A DNA stretch of 64,000 bases from Didymella arachidicola (Eukaryota > Ascomycota > Dothideomycetes > Pleosporales > Didymellaceae): positions 558,001 through 622,000 of the forward strand of contig CM050002.1 of assembly GCA_016630955.3 (NCBI GenBank), in the 5' to 3' direction. The number at the start of each line of letters is the position of its first letter. Positions within the stretch are counted from its first letter, which is position 1. Under the pieces are notes generated by a model that had not been told where the DNA came from, ran no database searches, and was given only the letters and a program-made list of their open reading frames with translations. Shown one piece after another: positions 12,101-22,504 of this stretch. The translations under genes were made by a program, and so were the position numbers.

Positions 12101-12300
12101 ACGGCGACGACAGAATGCCTGGTGGTTTCGGCGGCGACGACGAGCCTCGCCAGCGTGGATTCGGCGGAGAAGGTCAACGCCGCCGCGACGACGACGACAA
12201 CGACAACGAGTACGGCCGCAGACAGGAGGGCTATGGTGGCCAGCAGGGCGGTTATGGCGGCGGTGGCTACGGAGAGGAGGGTTATGGTCGTAGGTACTAG
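9188..12300 (+). CDS. het-c: HET-C heterokaryon incompatibility protein
   Basis: This encodes 1005 aa in three exons: 9188-9595, 9642-11524 and 11574-12300. The introns run GTATGT...AAAG (46 nt) and GTAAGT...CTAG (49 nt). A signal peptide ends at about residue 27 (RPTHA/FGAG), and the conserved HET-C core follows, including the NWRHGDIEDTLL and HCLEDYSAHSNYTELALIE blocks. In Neurospora HET-C is a secreted or plasma-membrane-associated protein whose alleles control vegetative incompatibility. From about residue 590 the protein becomes glycine-rich and low in complexity, with many GYG/SYGQ repeats and a strongly basic K/R/S stretch early in exon 3. The glycine-rich tail is known in HET-C, and the basic insert makes this version long. 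An exact copy of the second intron's donor octamer lies just inside exon 3. Confidence 0.93.
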
Positions 12301-12700
12301 GATGTAAGAGCGTGGATGCATTGCGCTGCGTTTGAGGCTCCTGGAGTACCTTGATGGTGTTGGCCACCTGGGTGGTGCGTCACTTGGACTGCCTTGATGT
12401 GTGATGCGGATCTTAGCACACATTCTACCTATGAAAGGTATATTCGTACAGCCTAGTCTTGCCAGATCTTCTGTTCACCTACTACCGATCTCGGCATGGC
12501 AGTATGCGACTTAGATTAGGCCCCAACTGGGCAACGCACTTCAAACTTGACAGACAAACGAATCACGGATAGCATCGAGAAACCCGACGCTCATTCAACA
12601 TTACAAGACATGAAACATCTGATCCTCGACACACACTATCCGTCTGGTAGTTACAACCCACACAGCCCACAACGCCCGCTAAATGCCGCTTCAGAACCCC

Positions 12701-12740
<40 letters not shown>

Positions 12741-12764
12741 GGCCCCTACTCCGTGACCCTATCC
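12301..12764. other. Convergent intergenic region het-c / RAD50
   Basis: Both flanking genes end here, so it holds two 3' regions. The only structure I see is the AC microsatellite at 12704-12739. Confidence 0.5.
12704..12739. repeat. (AC)18 dinucleotide microsatellite
   Basis: This is an uninterrupted 36-nt AC run between the convergent 3' ends of het-c and RAD50. Its length makes it likely to vary between strains. Confidence 0.95.
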
Positions 12765-15700
12765 CTAGCTCACCTCAGCAATATTCTGCCTCTCAATAAA
12801 GCTCTCCTGATTCGCATCCCTGCCCACCCGCCAATACACATCCGTATAATCCGCACAATTCATCTCCCTCAGAAACTGCTCATCGTGCGTAATAACCAAG
12901 AGTTGGAAATTCGCCTGCCTGCGCCGAATCTGGATGATGGAGCTCAAGCTCTGTGCCAGGCCCTGGATATTCTGCGCATCGAGGTTGGTAGTCGGTTCAT
13001 CGAGGGCGATGAGGCCGCAGTTTGAGCCGAAGCATTCCGCGAGCGCGAGGCGAATGACGATGGACGCGAGGACTTTCTGGCCGGCGCTGCAGCGGCCGCG
13101 CATGTCCATTTCCGTGTCTTGCTTGTGCATGACGACGCGGTAGTTGTAGCTTCTGTTTCCTTTTGCTTCGTTGTCGCCGACGATGCGGATCGTGTCTACG
13201 TCTGTGCCTTGGTATGCGTTGCGCCAGAGCTCTGCGATGATGCGGTTGATTTCCTCCATTTTGAGGGCGTGGTACTGGATGATTGCCTTGTCGAGGGCGC
13301 CGGCGTAGCGGCCGAGGTCCTCGATGGCGGCTTTGTTGGTTTCGACGCGGATGTGCGCTTCGCGGTAGCTGGACGCTGCGTTTTCGTAGAGAGATTTGTA
13401 TTCGGCCATGAGCTCGGTGAGCTGGTCGTCTTTGTTCTTCATGTCCCGCTCGACGCTGGTTTTGGTCGTGTTGAGGCTGTGGAACCGAGAGTCCCAGATC
13501 TGGGCCTCGCGCTCGGCTTGCTCCTTGTCCCTCTCGGCGCTGGTCTCTTCGAGCTTTTCAATTTCTATTTGGAGAGTCTCGAGTGCACGCCTCGCCTTGC
13601 GGTAGCGTAGGTTGTCGCTGATGGAACGCTTGGTCATTTCTGTGTCGCGCATTGTGTCCTCGATTTTCTTGATCTTGCGGCCCACCTCCGTCATCTCGGA
13701 CTCAATACGCGCAATCTCCTCCTGCAGGTTCTCAATATCTCGATGCGTGCGTGCAAGCTGCTGTGCTCCACCGCGGTCGATGTAGGCATTGATCTCCTTG
13801 TCTGCTTGAGTGAGCTGACGAACGCTGTCGGACAGCTTTGAGGCCTCTTCATGTGCACGCTGGACCTTGTCATTGCCACGGCGATGGATATCGTCGTAGT
13901 GGTACTGAGCTTGCTCCATCTCAGGGACAAGATTCTCAATGTCCTTGTCGAAGCCACGCATATTCCCACGCTGTGTGTTGTTCTCAGTTTTGAGCTCTTC
14001 AATGCGGTCAGCAAGAGCACGTCTTTCCTTCAGCTTCGACTGTGCGTTGATCAGATCAGCGTTGATATCGCGTATTCTGAGCTCCAAAGTCGTAATCAGG
14101 TTGCGGGACTTATCCCGCTCGGATGTAAGCTGATCTAGCTGATTTCTAGCGCTCTTGCTATCGTCGGTGATCCTCTTCAGGTCGGCCTGAACGGCGTCAA
14201 TGCCTCTTGACAAGCCAGCAGTCCTTTGCTTCTGTGTCAAGTCCATGACTTGAGCTTCAAGCTTGACGGTTTCATTGTAGTTGTGAACAATGGTCTGAAC
14301 ATCTCGCGAGAGCGACTCCACATCCTGCTTCTCGGCTTCAAGGTCGTGGATAACGGCATCTTGATCTTCCAATTGTTTGTTGGCACTGTCACGTTCCGTG
14401 GACAGCTTCTTAATGTCCTTTTGGAGGGCTGGGATGTCAGTGTCGCGCAGACGAATAGCCAGCTCGTAGCTCGGTTTGGCATTGCGGGCGACTTCGAGCT
14501 CGGCTAGAAGGTCTTCGACGTTATCACCCTGCATATTGATCTCGGCTTTTTCAATGATCCTGTTCAGCTTGTCGATGAAACCGGCAGCAGTGAAGGACTG
14601 TGACCTGTCATCATGCAGGGCTCTTTGACACAGCCGGCACGCATTGTCTTTCTCCGCAGTCATCAGACACTGTCGCATGTACTCGATTTGCGCCTCAAAT
14701 TTCGCCTTGTCTGTCGACGTCGCATCGTAGTCATCCTCGAGCTGCTGCAGGGCTTTTTCGAAGTCACTGATGTCGTCCTTCTGGACGGCCTCCTTGACAG
14801 TCCGCTCATACTGCTGCAGCTCTGAACGCCTCTTCTTCAGTTGCGACTCAAGGCTGGACAGCTGGAAGTTGATATTGTCTAGCTTGGTCTGCGCGATGTC
14901 TCTTCTCGATGTCGCCTCCTTGACTTTTGTCGTCGTCTCGGAGAGCACATCTTGGAATGTGTTCTCCAACGTCGAAGGGTCCCAATCAGAGTCAATAAGC
15001 TGGGTGAGACGCTTATTGTGGACCGCCTTCATCTTCCCGAGGCTGTGCTGTTGCCCCTGAAGCTCGTTCCGTGTGTAGTCGATAGACGCTGACTCACGAG
15101 CTTGCTTTGTAGCGTCTCCGAGCTCGATTGTCAATCGTTCCTTTTTGTCTTCCAACGTTCGCACTGACTCGGATGCCTCCTGTATGCGCTCATCGAAGTG
15201 ACCCGCGGCTGCTTCCGAGTTTGCGTCACTCAGCTGTTTCTCAGTCTCTTGTTTCTTGTCTTGCAGGACGGCTTTGCTGCCCTCGTCTGCCTTGATTTGG
15301 TTCATGGACCGCTGGAGATCCGCGATACGCTTGTCATTCCCCGTGATTGTTGTTCGCGCGGCCTCTTTGCTTTGACTGAGATTAGACTTGCGTGTGTTGA
15401 GCTTGTTCAGTTCATCTTGTGCTTCGCGGAGTTCGCGCTGTGTGTCATCTCGCACACGCTCATGGGTCTTGTTCTGATCGCGAGACATCTTGCTCAATAC
15501 TTGCTGGAAGTCCGAGACGTGTTTGTCAGTGATTTCATAGTCGTAACCGCGGATGCCGTGCCGCTTAGCGGTCTCTTTGATCAAGTTCTCGCGCTGCTGG
15601 ATATGGCGGTCATGCTGCTCTTTCTGTGCTTCGTACCTGCCAATCTCGCCTTGTTTTGCACCAAGGGAGTCCCGGCTCTGTTGAAGCTCATCTTTCAGGT

Positions 15701-16732
15701 CGATGTAGATTTGTCGAGAGTCAGTCTGCTGCGACTCATATGTCTTGACGCGCTCGTCGTACTGAGACTCCATCTCTTGGAGCTCCTCGTCGGACTCAGC
15801 CATCTGCTTCAGGTTGTCCTGTAATGACTCGACGCTCTCTTTGTTGGCCTCGAAGGTGATGCGCTTGCCGTTGAGCTGAGCCACAATCTGCTCGAACCTG
15901 GCGGCGTGATTGTACGCCTCATTAGCTTTCTGCTGCGCCTCTGTGCAATCCCTGTCGATCTCCTCGTAGTTTGCGCGCAGCTCTTCGATCTCGTCGAACA
16001 GCGCGGCTTGTCGTTTCTCGCTCTTGCCCGCCCGGTCCTTGTCTTCCTTTGCGTTCGCTTCGATGATCTTCAGCTGGCCAAGTTCGACAGTGCGGTCTTT
16101 TCGAATCATCTTGATGTTTTCAATGGCTTTTGTGTATTTTTGCGCCTCAAAGATCTCGTCGAACTTGGTCTTCAAAGTCTTTGCGTCACCCAGGGGCCAA
16201 AGACTTTCTTCTTGATGGCAGAAGATGACATTGTCCAAGATGGCCTTGGATACGCCGAGGTACTGTGGGATGATGGTGTCGAGCTCGGCAACGCGAGTGG
16301 AGATGGAGTGCTTCTCGCCATCTTTGAGCATGAGCAGCGAGCCCTCTAGGGTCTTCTGACTTCTCGTCGTCTTCTTCACGGTGACTTGCAGGTTGCGGGT
16401 GGCGACCATGCGCACCCCGGAGGTCGAACGGAACGACAGCTTTACCTGCGCCAGAAGCTCTTTCTCATTGCGCAGGTTTGGGTCGTGGATGAAGGCGCCA
16501 CCTGTCTTGCTGTTGGGCGGCAGATCGCCTGTTGTTGCATACCGCAGCGACTCGATGATGGTCTGCATGCGGTCAGTCGCAAGCTTTGGCGGACGCTCGT
16601 TCCACGCACCGTCTTTCCAGAGCCGTTCCAGCCGACAATGAGCGTCAGCGGCGTGGTGAAGACGATTGTCTCTCCTTTCTCAGGGCCAAAGGAGCGGATG
16701 CCCTGGATCATCATGCGGTCGATCTTGGACAT
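12765..16732 (-). CDS. rad50: DNA repair ATPase Rad50
   Basis: This is the SMC-like subunit of the Mre11-Rad50-Nbs1 complex for double-strand-break processing and telomere upkeep. It has 1306 aa in two exons, 16732-16610 and 16562-12765. The 47-nt intron splits the Walker A region right after GWNGSGKT, rejoining to TIIESLRYATTGDLPPN. Long coiled-coil arms flank the zinc hook CRLC at about residue 681. The C-terminal lobe holds the ABC signature CSAGQKVLASIVIRLALAE and the Walker B/D-loop LIALDEPTTNLD. The length matches yeast Rad50 (1312 aa). The start is the ATG of MSKIDRMMIQGIRSFGPEK; further upstream only TTG is available. The gene is head to head with wc-2. Confidence 0.97.
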
Positions 16733-17210
16733 GGCGGCGGCTGTGTGCAAGCACTCGCTCGCGGGGTGTCTGAGGTGCGCAGTCAGTCGGTGGTGCTGGT
16801 GCTGGTGGTGACGGTAAGCGAGGCAGCGCGTCGGTGCCTACGGTGGGACCGTCTGGGGACGCGTTGCAGGTCGCGCTCTCACGTGAGCTGTCAGGGCCGG
16901 ATCGAGCCTGGCACCACGGACGTTGGCGTCATGCGACGTCTAGTGCAAAACAGATCGCGATGCGGATCTCGAGGAGCGCGGAGAGTTATGCCGCCCCTAT
17001 GAACAGAGAGGCGAGGAAGAATCCCACGCAACGACCCGCAGATGACCGCATGCGCGCCGGGTGTTCCGAGGCGCACAGTAGCGATGTACCAAAACGGAGG
17101 TGGTGCTGAGGTAGGGAGGGACGAGTCCGCGCAGAGCGCAGGCGGCGTCCGACCCCCGCGCACGCAGCAGGGTCCCCACCCTGACTGAAGGTTGATGCTG
17201 ATGCGCGCAG
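16733..17210. promoter_or_regulatory. Shared divergent promoter of RAD50 and wc-2
   Basis: This 478-bp GC-rich gap separates the two start codons. An E-box-like TCACGTGA lies at about 16880. Just before the wc-2 ATG the sequence reads CTGAC (17181-17185) ... GCGCAG (17205-17210), which resembles a branch point and 3' splice site of a 5'-UTR intron. Confidence 0.35.
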
Positions 17211-18735
17211 ATGAGCGGGAGCTATCCACGGCTGTCGCAGCAGCAGCAGCAGCAGCAGCAGCTCACTACCGGCCTCGGCAACACGGACGGCAACGGCTTC
17301 CATGGACTGCAGCTGCCGCTGATGGACAGCAGTGCGATGCCCCTGGCCATGGACCTCGACATGCTGGGCACCGACGACGGCGGCAGCCTGCACGGCGGCA
17401 GCATCAACGGCGGCAGCATCAACGGCGGCAGCATCGGCGGCGGCGGCCTCACGCCCTTCCTGTCGCAGGCGCAGGCGCTCGCTCCCGGCGGCGGCAGCGA
17501 CAGCACCGTGACGGGCGCGAGGGCCGGCGCAGGCCCGCTGCCCACGGGCTTCGGCGCGCCCAGCATGAACCCCAGCGGCAGCACGCTGACCGAGTTCACC
17601 AAGCGGCGCAACTGGTCGCAGCGCGTGCTCGAGGAGCTGCGCGACCTGCTGCACATCCTCACGCCCAACGGCCGCATCCTGTACGTCAGCCCCTCGTGCA
17701 AGAGCCTCACGGGCTGGGAGCCGCCGCAGCTCATGGGCCGCTTCATCAACGAGTTCATCCATCCCGAGGACATTGGCATCTTCGTCAAGGAGTTCAACGA
17801 GAGCATCGCCTCGGGCAACTCGCTGCGCTTCTTCTACCGCTTCCGCAAGGCCAACGACACGTGGGCCATCTTCGAGTCGCACGGCCACCCGCACCTGTCC
17901 AGCGACCCCTCGTCGTTTGCGCCCCCGAACGCCCTCAACTGCCGCGGCTTCTTCATCATGGCCCGCCCCTACCCGACCAAGAACGCCGCCCTGCTCGACT
18001 CGTTCCTCGAGCACAAGATCGAGAACGAGCGCTTGACCAAGCGCATCGCCGAGCTCAAGCGCGAGGAGCAGGACGAGCAGGACGAGTGGAGCAAAAAGGA
18101 CGCCCAGAGCCAGTCGGGCGCCCCGACCGAGTCCGTCGTCACCCAGAGCCTCAACCCCAGCGACGCCGCCTCGTACGCCCAGATGCCGCCGCCCGCCAAG
18201 CCCAGCGTCTCCAACACGGCCCTGACCCGCCAGAACCTCGACGAGGTGCTCGCCGCGAGCCGCACAGAGAACATCAGCGACAAGATGGCCCGCTACGAGG
18301 GCGCCAACCACCTCGAGACCATCGAGATGCTCACCGGCCTGCGCTACCGCGACGGCGAGCGCTCCCAGGGCATCAGCACCGGCGACGCGAGCCCCATGCT
18401 CATCCGCGGCGACGCAGGCATCCAGATCTCGCTCGACCGCGACGGCCGCGGCACCTCGGACAAGAAGAAGAAGCTCAAGCTGGCCGACGAATACGTGTGC
18501 ACAGACTGCGGCACACTGGACTCGCCCGAGTGGAGGAAGGGGCCCAACGGGCCCAAGACGCTATGCAATGCGTGTGGACGTAAGTCGAGCATCGGGGGGA
18601 GTTGCGGCATCCGGCTAACCAGCGATAGTGCGGTGGGCCAAGAAGGAAAAGAAAAAGGGAAACCCAAATACACCAGGGCACCACTCGACTTCCACACCGG
18701 GTCTGCCCATGCACCAAAGCACCGGCAGCAGCTAG
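17211..18735 (+). CDS. wc-2: White collar 2 type blue-light/circadian regulator (PAS + GATA finger)
   Basis: This encodes 491 aa in two exons, 17211-18579 and 18629-18735. The 49-nt intron falls inside the zinc finger: CNACG before it, then LRWAKKEKKK after. WC-2 pairs with WC-1 through PAS domains to form the white-collar complex, which activates light-responsive and clock genes in the nucleus. A poly-Gln run (CAG repeats, residues 10-17) and short GGSIN repeats lie in the N-terminus. The PAS domain spans about residues 125-265 (TEFTKRRNWSQRVLEELRD... to the FFIMARPYP strand). The GATA finger starts at Cys430 with C-x2-C-x18-C-x2-C spacing. Neurospora WC-2 is similar (530 aa). Two ATGs at 17195 and 17201 lie upstream in another frame. 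Confidence 0.95.
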
Positions 18736-19154
18736 CCGCACCAGACTGACAGGACACAAAACGGCGTTTCGGAGTTTTTTTTTTTTTTCATGATAAAGGC
18801 GTCCAAGGACCCTGGCGTTTAAGTTAAATACAGGTACGGGGAAGGTCAGAGGTCTTCCAGTGGCAGGCTCACGCAAAGCGCATCTATCTAGCTAGACGAT
18901 ACCAAATCTACTGAAATTTAGCCACAGCTCAATACTATCACTTTTTCTACGCGGAATCTTGGTCCACGGTTCGCTCGTTTCGCGACCCCTTTTTCCTGCT
19001 GAGGTCGATAAGCCAAGTCCCACTGTGAATATTCATACCTTGGAAACCCAAAAACACATACTTTCAGCGCGCTCACCACGCAACACCCGCAAGGTTCAAG
19101 CACCACACAGAAACCCCCAGACCTATCCTCTACTCACCAATAGCAACACCCACC
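18736..19154. other. Intergenic region with a 15-nt T run
   Basis: This lies downstream of wc-2. A run of 15 T residues occurs at 18774-18788. I see no gene. Confidence 0.4.
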
Positions 19155-19961
19155 ATGCCCCCCCAAACCCCCTCTCTCCACACATTCTGGATAAACGAGA
19201 CTCTAGACAGAGTCCCAGAGATTGAAGAAGACGAGTCCGTTTTCGCGGACCAGACGCTCGAGGAGCTCCTAGCTGCGGACTTTGGCGGTATGGACCTTGG
19301 AGGTGCGGAGTGCGTGGCAGAGAGAGAGACTCCGGCCTCGACATGTGATGCGAGGGATGGAGAGGTGGTTGAGTGTGGTGGAGATAGTAACGGGGTAGCA
19401 ACAGCGTGGTTGGGGGCAGGCGAGGTATCTGTTGATGCTGCGCGGGATGGTGGCGATGACCGACCGGTTGGGGAAGTTTTGGACGATATGCCAGCAATGT
19501 GTACGCATCAGCTTCGAGAAGGGGGTGGTTGTCGAAACGCGCACGAACGCCGTGTTGTATCAGACACTCCTTCTGCACCAGCGCCAGACCCGACAACACC
19601 ACCTCTCGTCCCCCCCTCGTCGCTCCCCCCAGCGACCAGAGAAGCGCCAGCACACCGCGCCCGCCCCATATGGGCAGCCATGCACACCCTCCTCTCCAAA
19701 TCCACACGCTACGGACCCACGCACCCCGCGCTCCTCAGCGAGCGCTTCGCATGCCACCGCGTCCAGACCGCGCCGCAGACCAGCGGGTGGGCGAGTACCA
19801 TGGCGTTGCTGCGGAGGGAAGTCAAGTTGAAGAAGAATATTGGTTTGATGGTCGCGGAGGCGGGGGAGGGGAGGAGGTGCGACGATGTGCCAGAGAGGTT
19901 GAGAGAGGGGAGGGAGTGTGTGAGGGAGGGGGGTGGTGGTGGTGATGGTGTCGGGATGTGA
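19155..19961 (+). CDS. Hypothetical protein, unrecognised
   Basis: An uninterrupted frame of 268 codons starts at an ATG in a good CACCATGCC context. The N-terminus is acidic (PEIEEDESVFADQTLEELL), the middle is proline- and alanine-rich, the segment around residues 170-230 is more globular (WAAMHTLLSKSTRYG...), and the tail is glycine-rich. No family is recognised. GC-rich frames overlap it on both strands, so it may be spliced differently or not be a gene at all. Confidence 0.35.
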   Translation: MPPQTPSLHTFWINETLDRVPEIEEDESVFADQTLEELLAADFGGMDLGGAECVAERETPASTCDARDGEVVECGGDSNGVATAWLGAGEVSVDAARDGGDDRPVGEVLDDMPAMCTHQLREGGGCRNAHERRVVSDTPSAPAPDPTTPPLVPPSSLPPATREAPAHRARPIWAAMHTLLSKSTRYGPTHPALLSERFACHRVQTAPQTSGWASTMALLRREVKLKKNIGLMVAEAGEGRRCDDVPERLREGRECVREGGGGGDGVGM

Positions 19962-20101
19962 GAAAGGAGGAAGATGGCGTGGGCTTGTGGCGGGTTTGAG
20001 TCGGTTGGGTGGATCTTGTACTCTGAGGCTCATCGCGCAACTACCCTGGATGTGCCGACGTTATTGTACCATCGGTTGATTGCGAAATGTGATGCGTCTG
20101 A

Positions 20102-21898
20102 TCAGCCTTCCCTGAGTCTCCTTCCTTTGCCCACGAACGCATCTCCTGTTTTGTTGTATACCCTAATACCTCTCTTCTCTGCATAGCTTATCGCATCCCT
20201 GCCTACTATCCCTGCGCAATTGTCCACTCTGATGGTCTTCAGTGTATCGCTCAGACCATCAGTCAACATTTTGATACTCGCGCCTGTGACTTTGGAGCCA
20301 GAGAGGTCGATGGACTCCAGCCCAACTTTGTACGTCAAAAGTGCTTCGATCTCGTCGTCATTGACGGGCAGATCGTGCAGACGGAGGGATTTGAGGTCAG
20401 GCGTCAGGATGCGCGGAGAGGTCGCCAGGACACAGTCGCCGCGGAATAGGCCATGAGTATTGTCGTCGAGGGTTCCAGATACCGAAAGATGTTGTATAGG
20501 CACGCCAGACTGGGCGTGTGGCAGTGCAGCGTTGCTTGGAGAAACATCAGGATGATTTAGATCAAGTAGATCGGCGAAGATGTCCGCGCTGAAGCCGCTG
20601 AAACCGGAGAGCGTTAGGTTTGCGAGTTTGGAGGTGCGACTGGCAAGCAAAAATGCGGAAGAATCCCTAATATCAATACTCCTGAAGGTTTCTATGATCA
20701 GCTGGGTGATTGTAGCAGGTAACGTCGGGAAAGAGATCAGCTCGACGCGCTTCATGATCAGTGTCGTGAGGGGAAGATCCGCGATTGGCAATAATGCGTT
20801 TCCAATCGCGGATTGCGAAACAGACATGTTAGACAGTACCAATGTCTTCAAGGAAGGAGTCAAAGAAAGAAGCTCTCCAAGGGCCAGCTGCATCGAAATC
20901 GGCTTCATCGGCGTTGTAATGCAGAGGTATACTAGGTCCGGGAACGGCCCTGTCCAATCTGCCTGATAATGATACGTCTGTAGTGCTCGATATTCGACGT
21001 GCTTCAGCTTTTTACCATAGCGAAGTATCTGCGTGCAGGTATTCGTAGTGATGTCAGAATGTATCACAAGCTTCTGCAAATTCTTTGAATATTGGACCAT
21101 TCCAATCAGCGAGTCTGCTGTTTGCGCCGGCAATGACAGTATATTGACTTCCTCCAGGTCTTTACATGCTTTGAAGATGTTTTGCACGACGTCCATATGT
21201 GGGAATCGGTGCAAGGTAAGCTTCTCCAGCCGGTATTGGGAGCGTCTTACTGCTTTGTCGACAAAGCTTCGAGGCACAGGCTTTCTTGCCGCGGACATGT
21301 CGAGGTGCAGCCAGAGGCGAGGCAACTTCTGTAGGTAGTCACGCCATCCTTTGCTAACACGCATGCAGTTGATCATGTTGTGAAAAGTTAGGTACTCGAG
21401 GATCATCTCGGCGATTTCGACAGGCAGGATCGTGAGCGGGTCGACGGCTTTGGCGGGCGAGAGTTTGCGGGTCAACTTGTCGTGAAGTTGTTGCAGGAGC
21501 TGCGTGGTGTCAATATGGACCTCACAAAATATTCTGGAGATCCTCAACCGTCGGTTTCTCACCTTGAAGTTCTTGTCGTCGACTGGGAAATGCTTCATGC
21601 CGTATTTGTAGATTCCAAGCGCAACCTCAGGCTTGCCAGATTTCTCCAGCACGCTAGTCGTGCGCAGATATCCTCTAACATCTTTCTTGTCGAGCCTAAT
21701 CATGGCCCTGCCATCTCTTATGGCGGCGTCGTAGTTGCCAAGCTTGTCATGGCAGGCGGCGCGGTGATCGTGCAGGCCAAGCGTGGGGGACGCGTCGATA
21801 GCATCATTGAAAGTCTCCAGAGCCTTGTCAAATTGCTTGAGCTTGTAGTATCGACGGCCCAGCTCTTGATATTCCTCAGACGAGAGCGGACGGGGCAT
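20102..21898 (-). CDS. TPR / F-box / leucine-rich-repeat protein, Dia2/Pof3-like
   Basis: This single-exon gene encodes 598 aa. Residues 1-110 are TPR repeats (EEYQELGRRYYKLKQFDKAL..., then two more helical pairs). The F-box lies at about residues 155-195 (ILPVEIAEMILEYLTFHNM...VSKGWRDYLQKLPRLW). The remainder is leucine-rich repeats up to residue 580. The order TPR, F-box, LRR is that of yeast Dia2 and fission yeast Pof3. Those proteins are substrate adaptors of SCF ubiquitin ligases acting in replication-fork and genome stability. The orthology is inferred from architecture. It is transcribed in the same direction as CDC20, 606 bp downstream of it. Confidence 0.85.
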   Translation of the reverse strand: MPRPLSSEEYQELGRRYYKLKQFDKALETFNDAIDASPTLGLHDHRAACHDKLGNYDAAIRDGRAMIRLDKKDVRGYLRTTSVLEKSGKPEVALGIYKYGMKHFPVDDKNFKVRNRRLRISRIFCEVHIDTTQLLQQLHDKLTRKLSPAKAVDPLTILPVEIAEMILEYLTFHNMINCMRVSKGWRDYLQKLPRLWLHLDMSAARKPVPRSFVDKAVRRSQYRLEKLTLHRFPHMDVVQNIFKACKDLEEVNILSLPAQTADSLIGMVQYSKNLQKLVIHSDITTNTCTQILRYGKKLKHVEYRALQTYHYQADWTGPFPDLVYLCITTPMKPISMQLALGELLSLTPSLKTLVLSNMSVSQSAIGNALLPIADLPLTTLIMKRVELISFPTLPATITQLIIETFRSIDIRDSSAFLLASRTSKLANLTLSGFSGFSADIFADLLDLNHPDVSPSNAALPHAQSGVPIQHLSVSGTLDDNTHGLFRGDCVLATSPRILTPDLKSLRLHDLPVNDDEIEALLTYKVGLESIDLSGSKVTGASIKMLTDGLSDTLKTIRVDNCAGIVGRDAISYAEKRGIRVYNKTGDAFVGKGRRLREG

Positions 21899-22504
21899 CG
21901 TGAATTGGCTTAAGTGAGGAAACGGAAGTGTGATGTTTGGAGTGGTAGGCGAAGAAACGACGCGCCGCCGCTGTGCGTGTGCATGTGATCGCGAGATCTC
22001 AGAACTGGCAGGTCCACCGCTACTCTCACCACCACGACCTAGTCGCGTTCACGCTTGTTGCAGATAGGAATAGAATTATGTTTGAGTGATTCATTGATAA
22101 TGCTATGACCGGTCCTATTGACCCCAAAATTGTACAAAAGTGCCCTCGATGGCTGGGTGGGTATCTTATCGTAACTCATGAACTTATGGCAAGAACGCTC
22201 GAAATGCTCCAATTGACGCCGTGCAATGCTTCGAGAACGCCTCGATGAGTTACTGAACCCAGTGGACTGATCCGAGGGTCATGTGGAGATCCTTCTGAGG
22301 AACGCGTCACATACCCAAACGAGATGTGATACTTACCAACTTACCGTTGCGCGTAGAGTCGGGTTGTACTGGCTCCTTTGCGCAAGCTGGTACGTTGATG
22401 GCAGCAGCGCCATGGTTTGCGGACCATGGCTGAGCTGGATATTGACAGTTGTGCTGCTCACAGCTTCTACCTTCCCACGCTTCATTCTCATTCGACAGGA
22501 CATC
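21899..22504. other. Intergenic region between the F-box gene and CDC20
   Basis: This should hold the promoter of the F-box gene and the 3' region of CDC20. I see no gene, repeat or RNA element. Confidence 0.4.

Noticed and set aside
12704..12739. Repeat array considered as CRISPR-like
   Set aside because: It is a plain AC microsatellite in a fungal genome; no repeat-spacer structure occurs anywhere in the window.
16986..18311. 441-codon minus-strand frame
   Set aside because: Antisense to wc-2 exon 1, explained by high GC at third codon positions.
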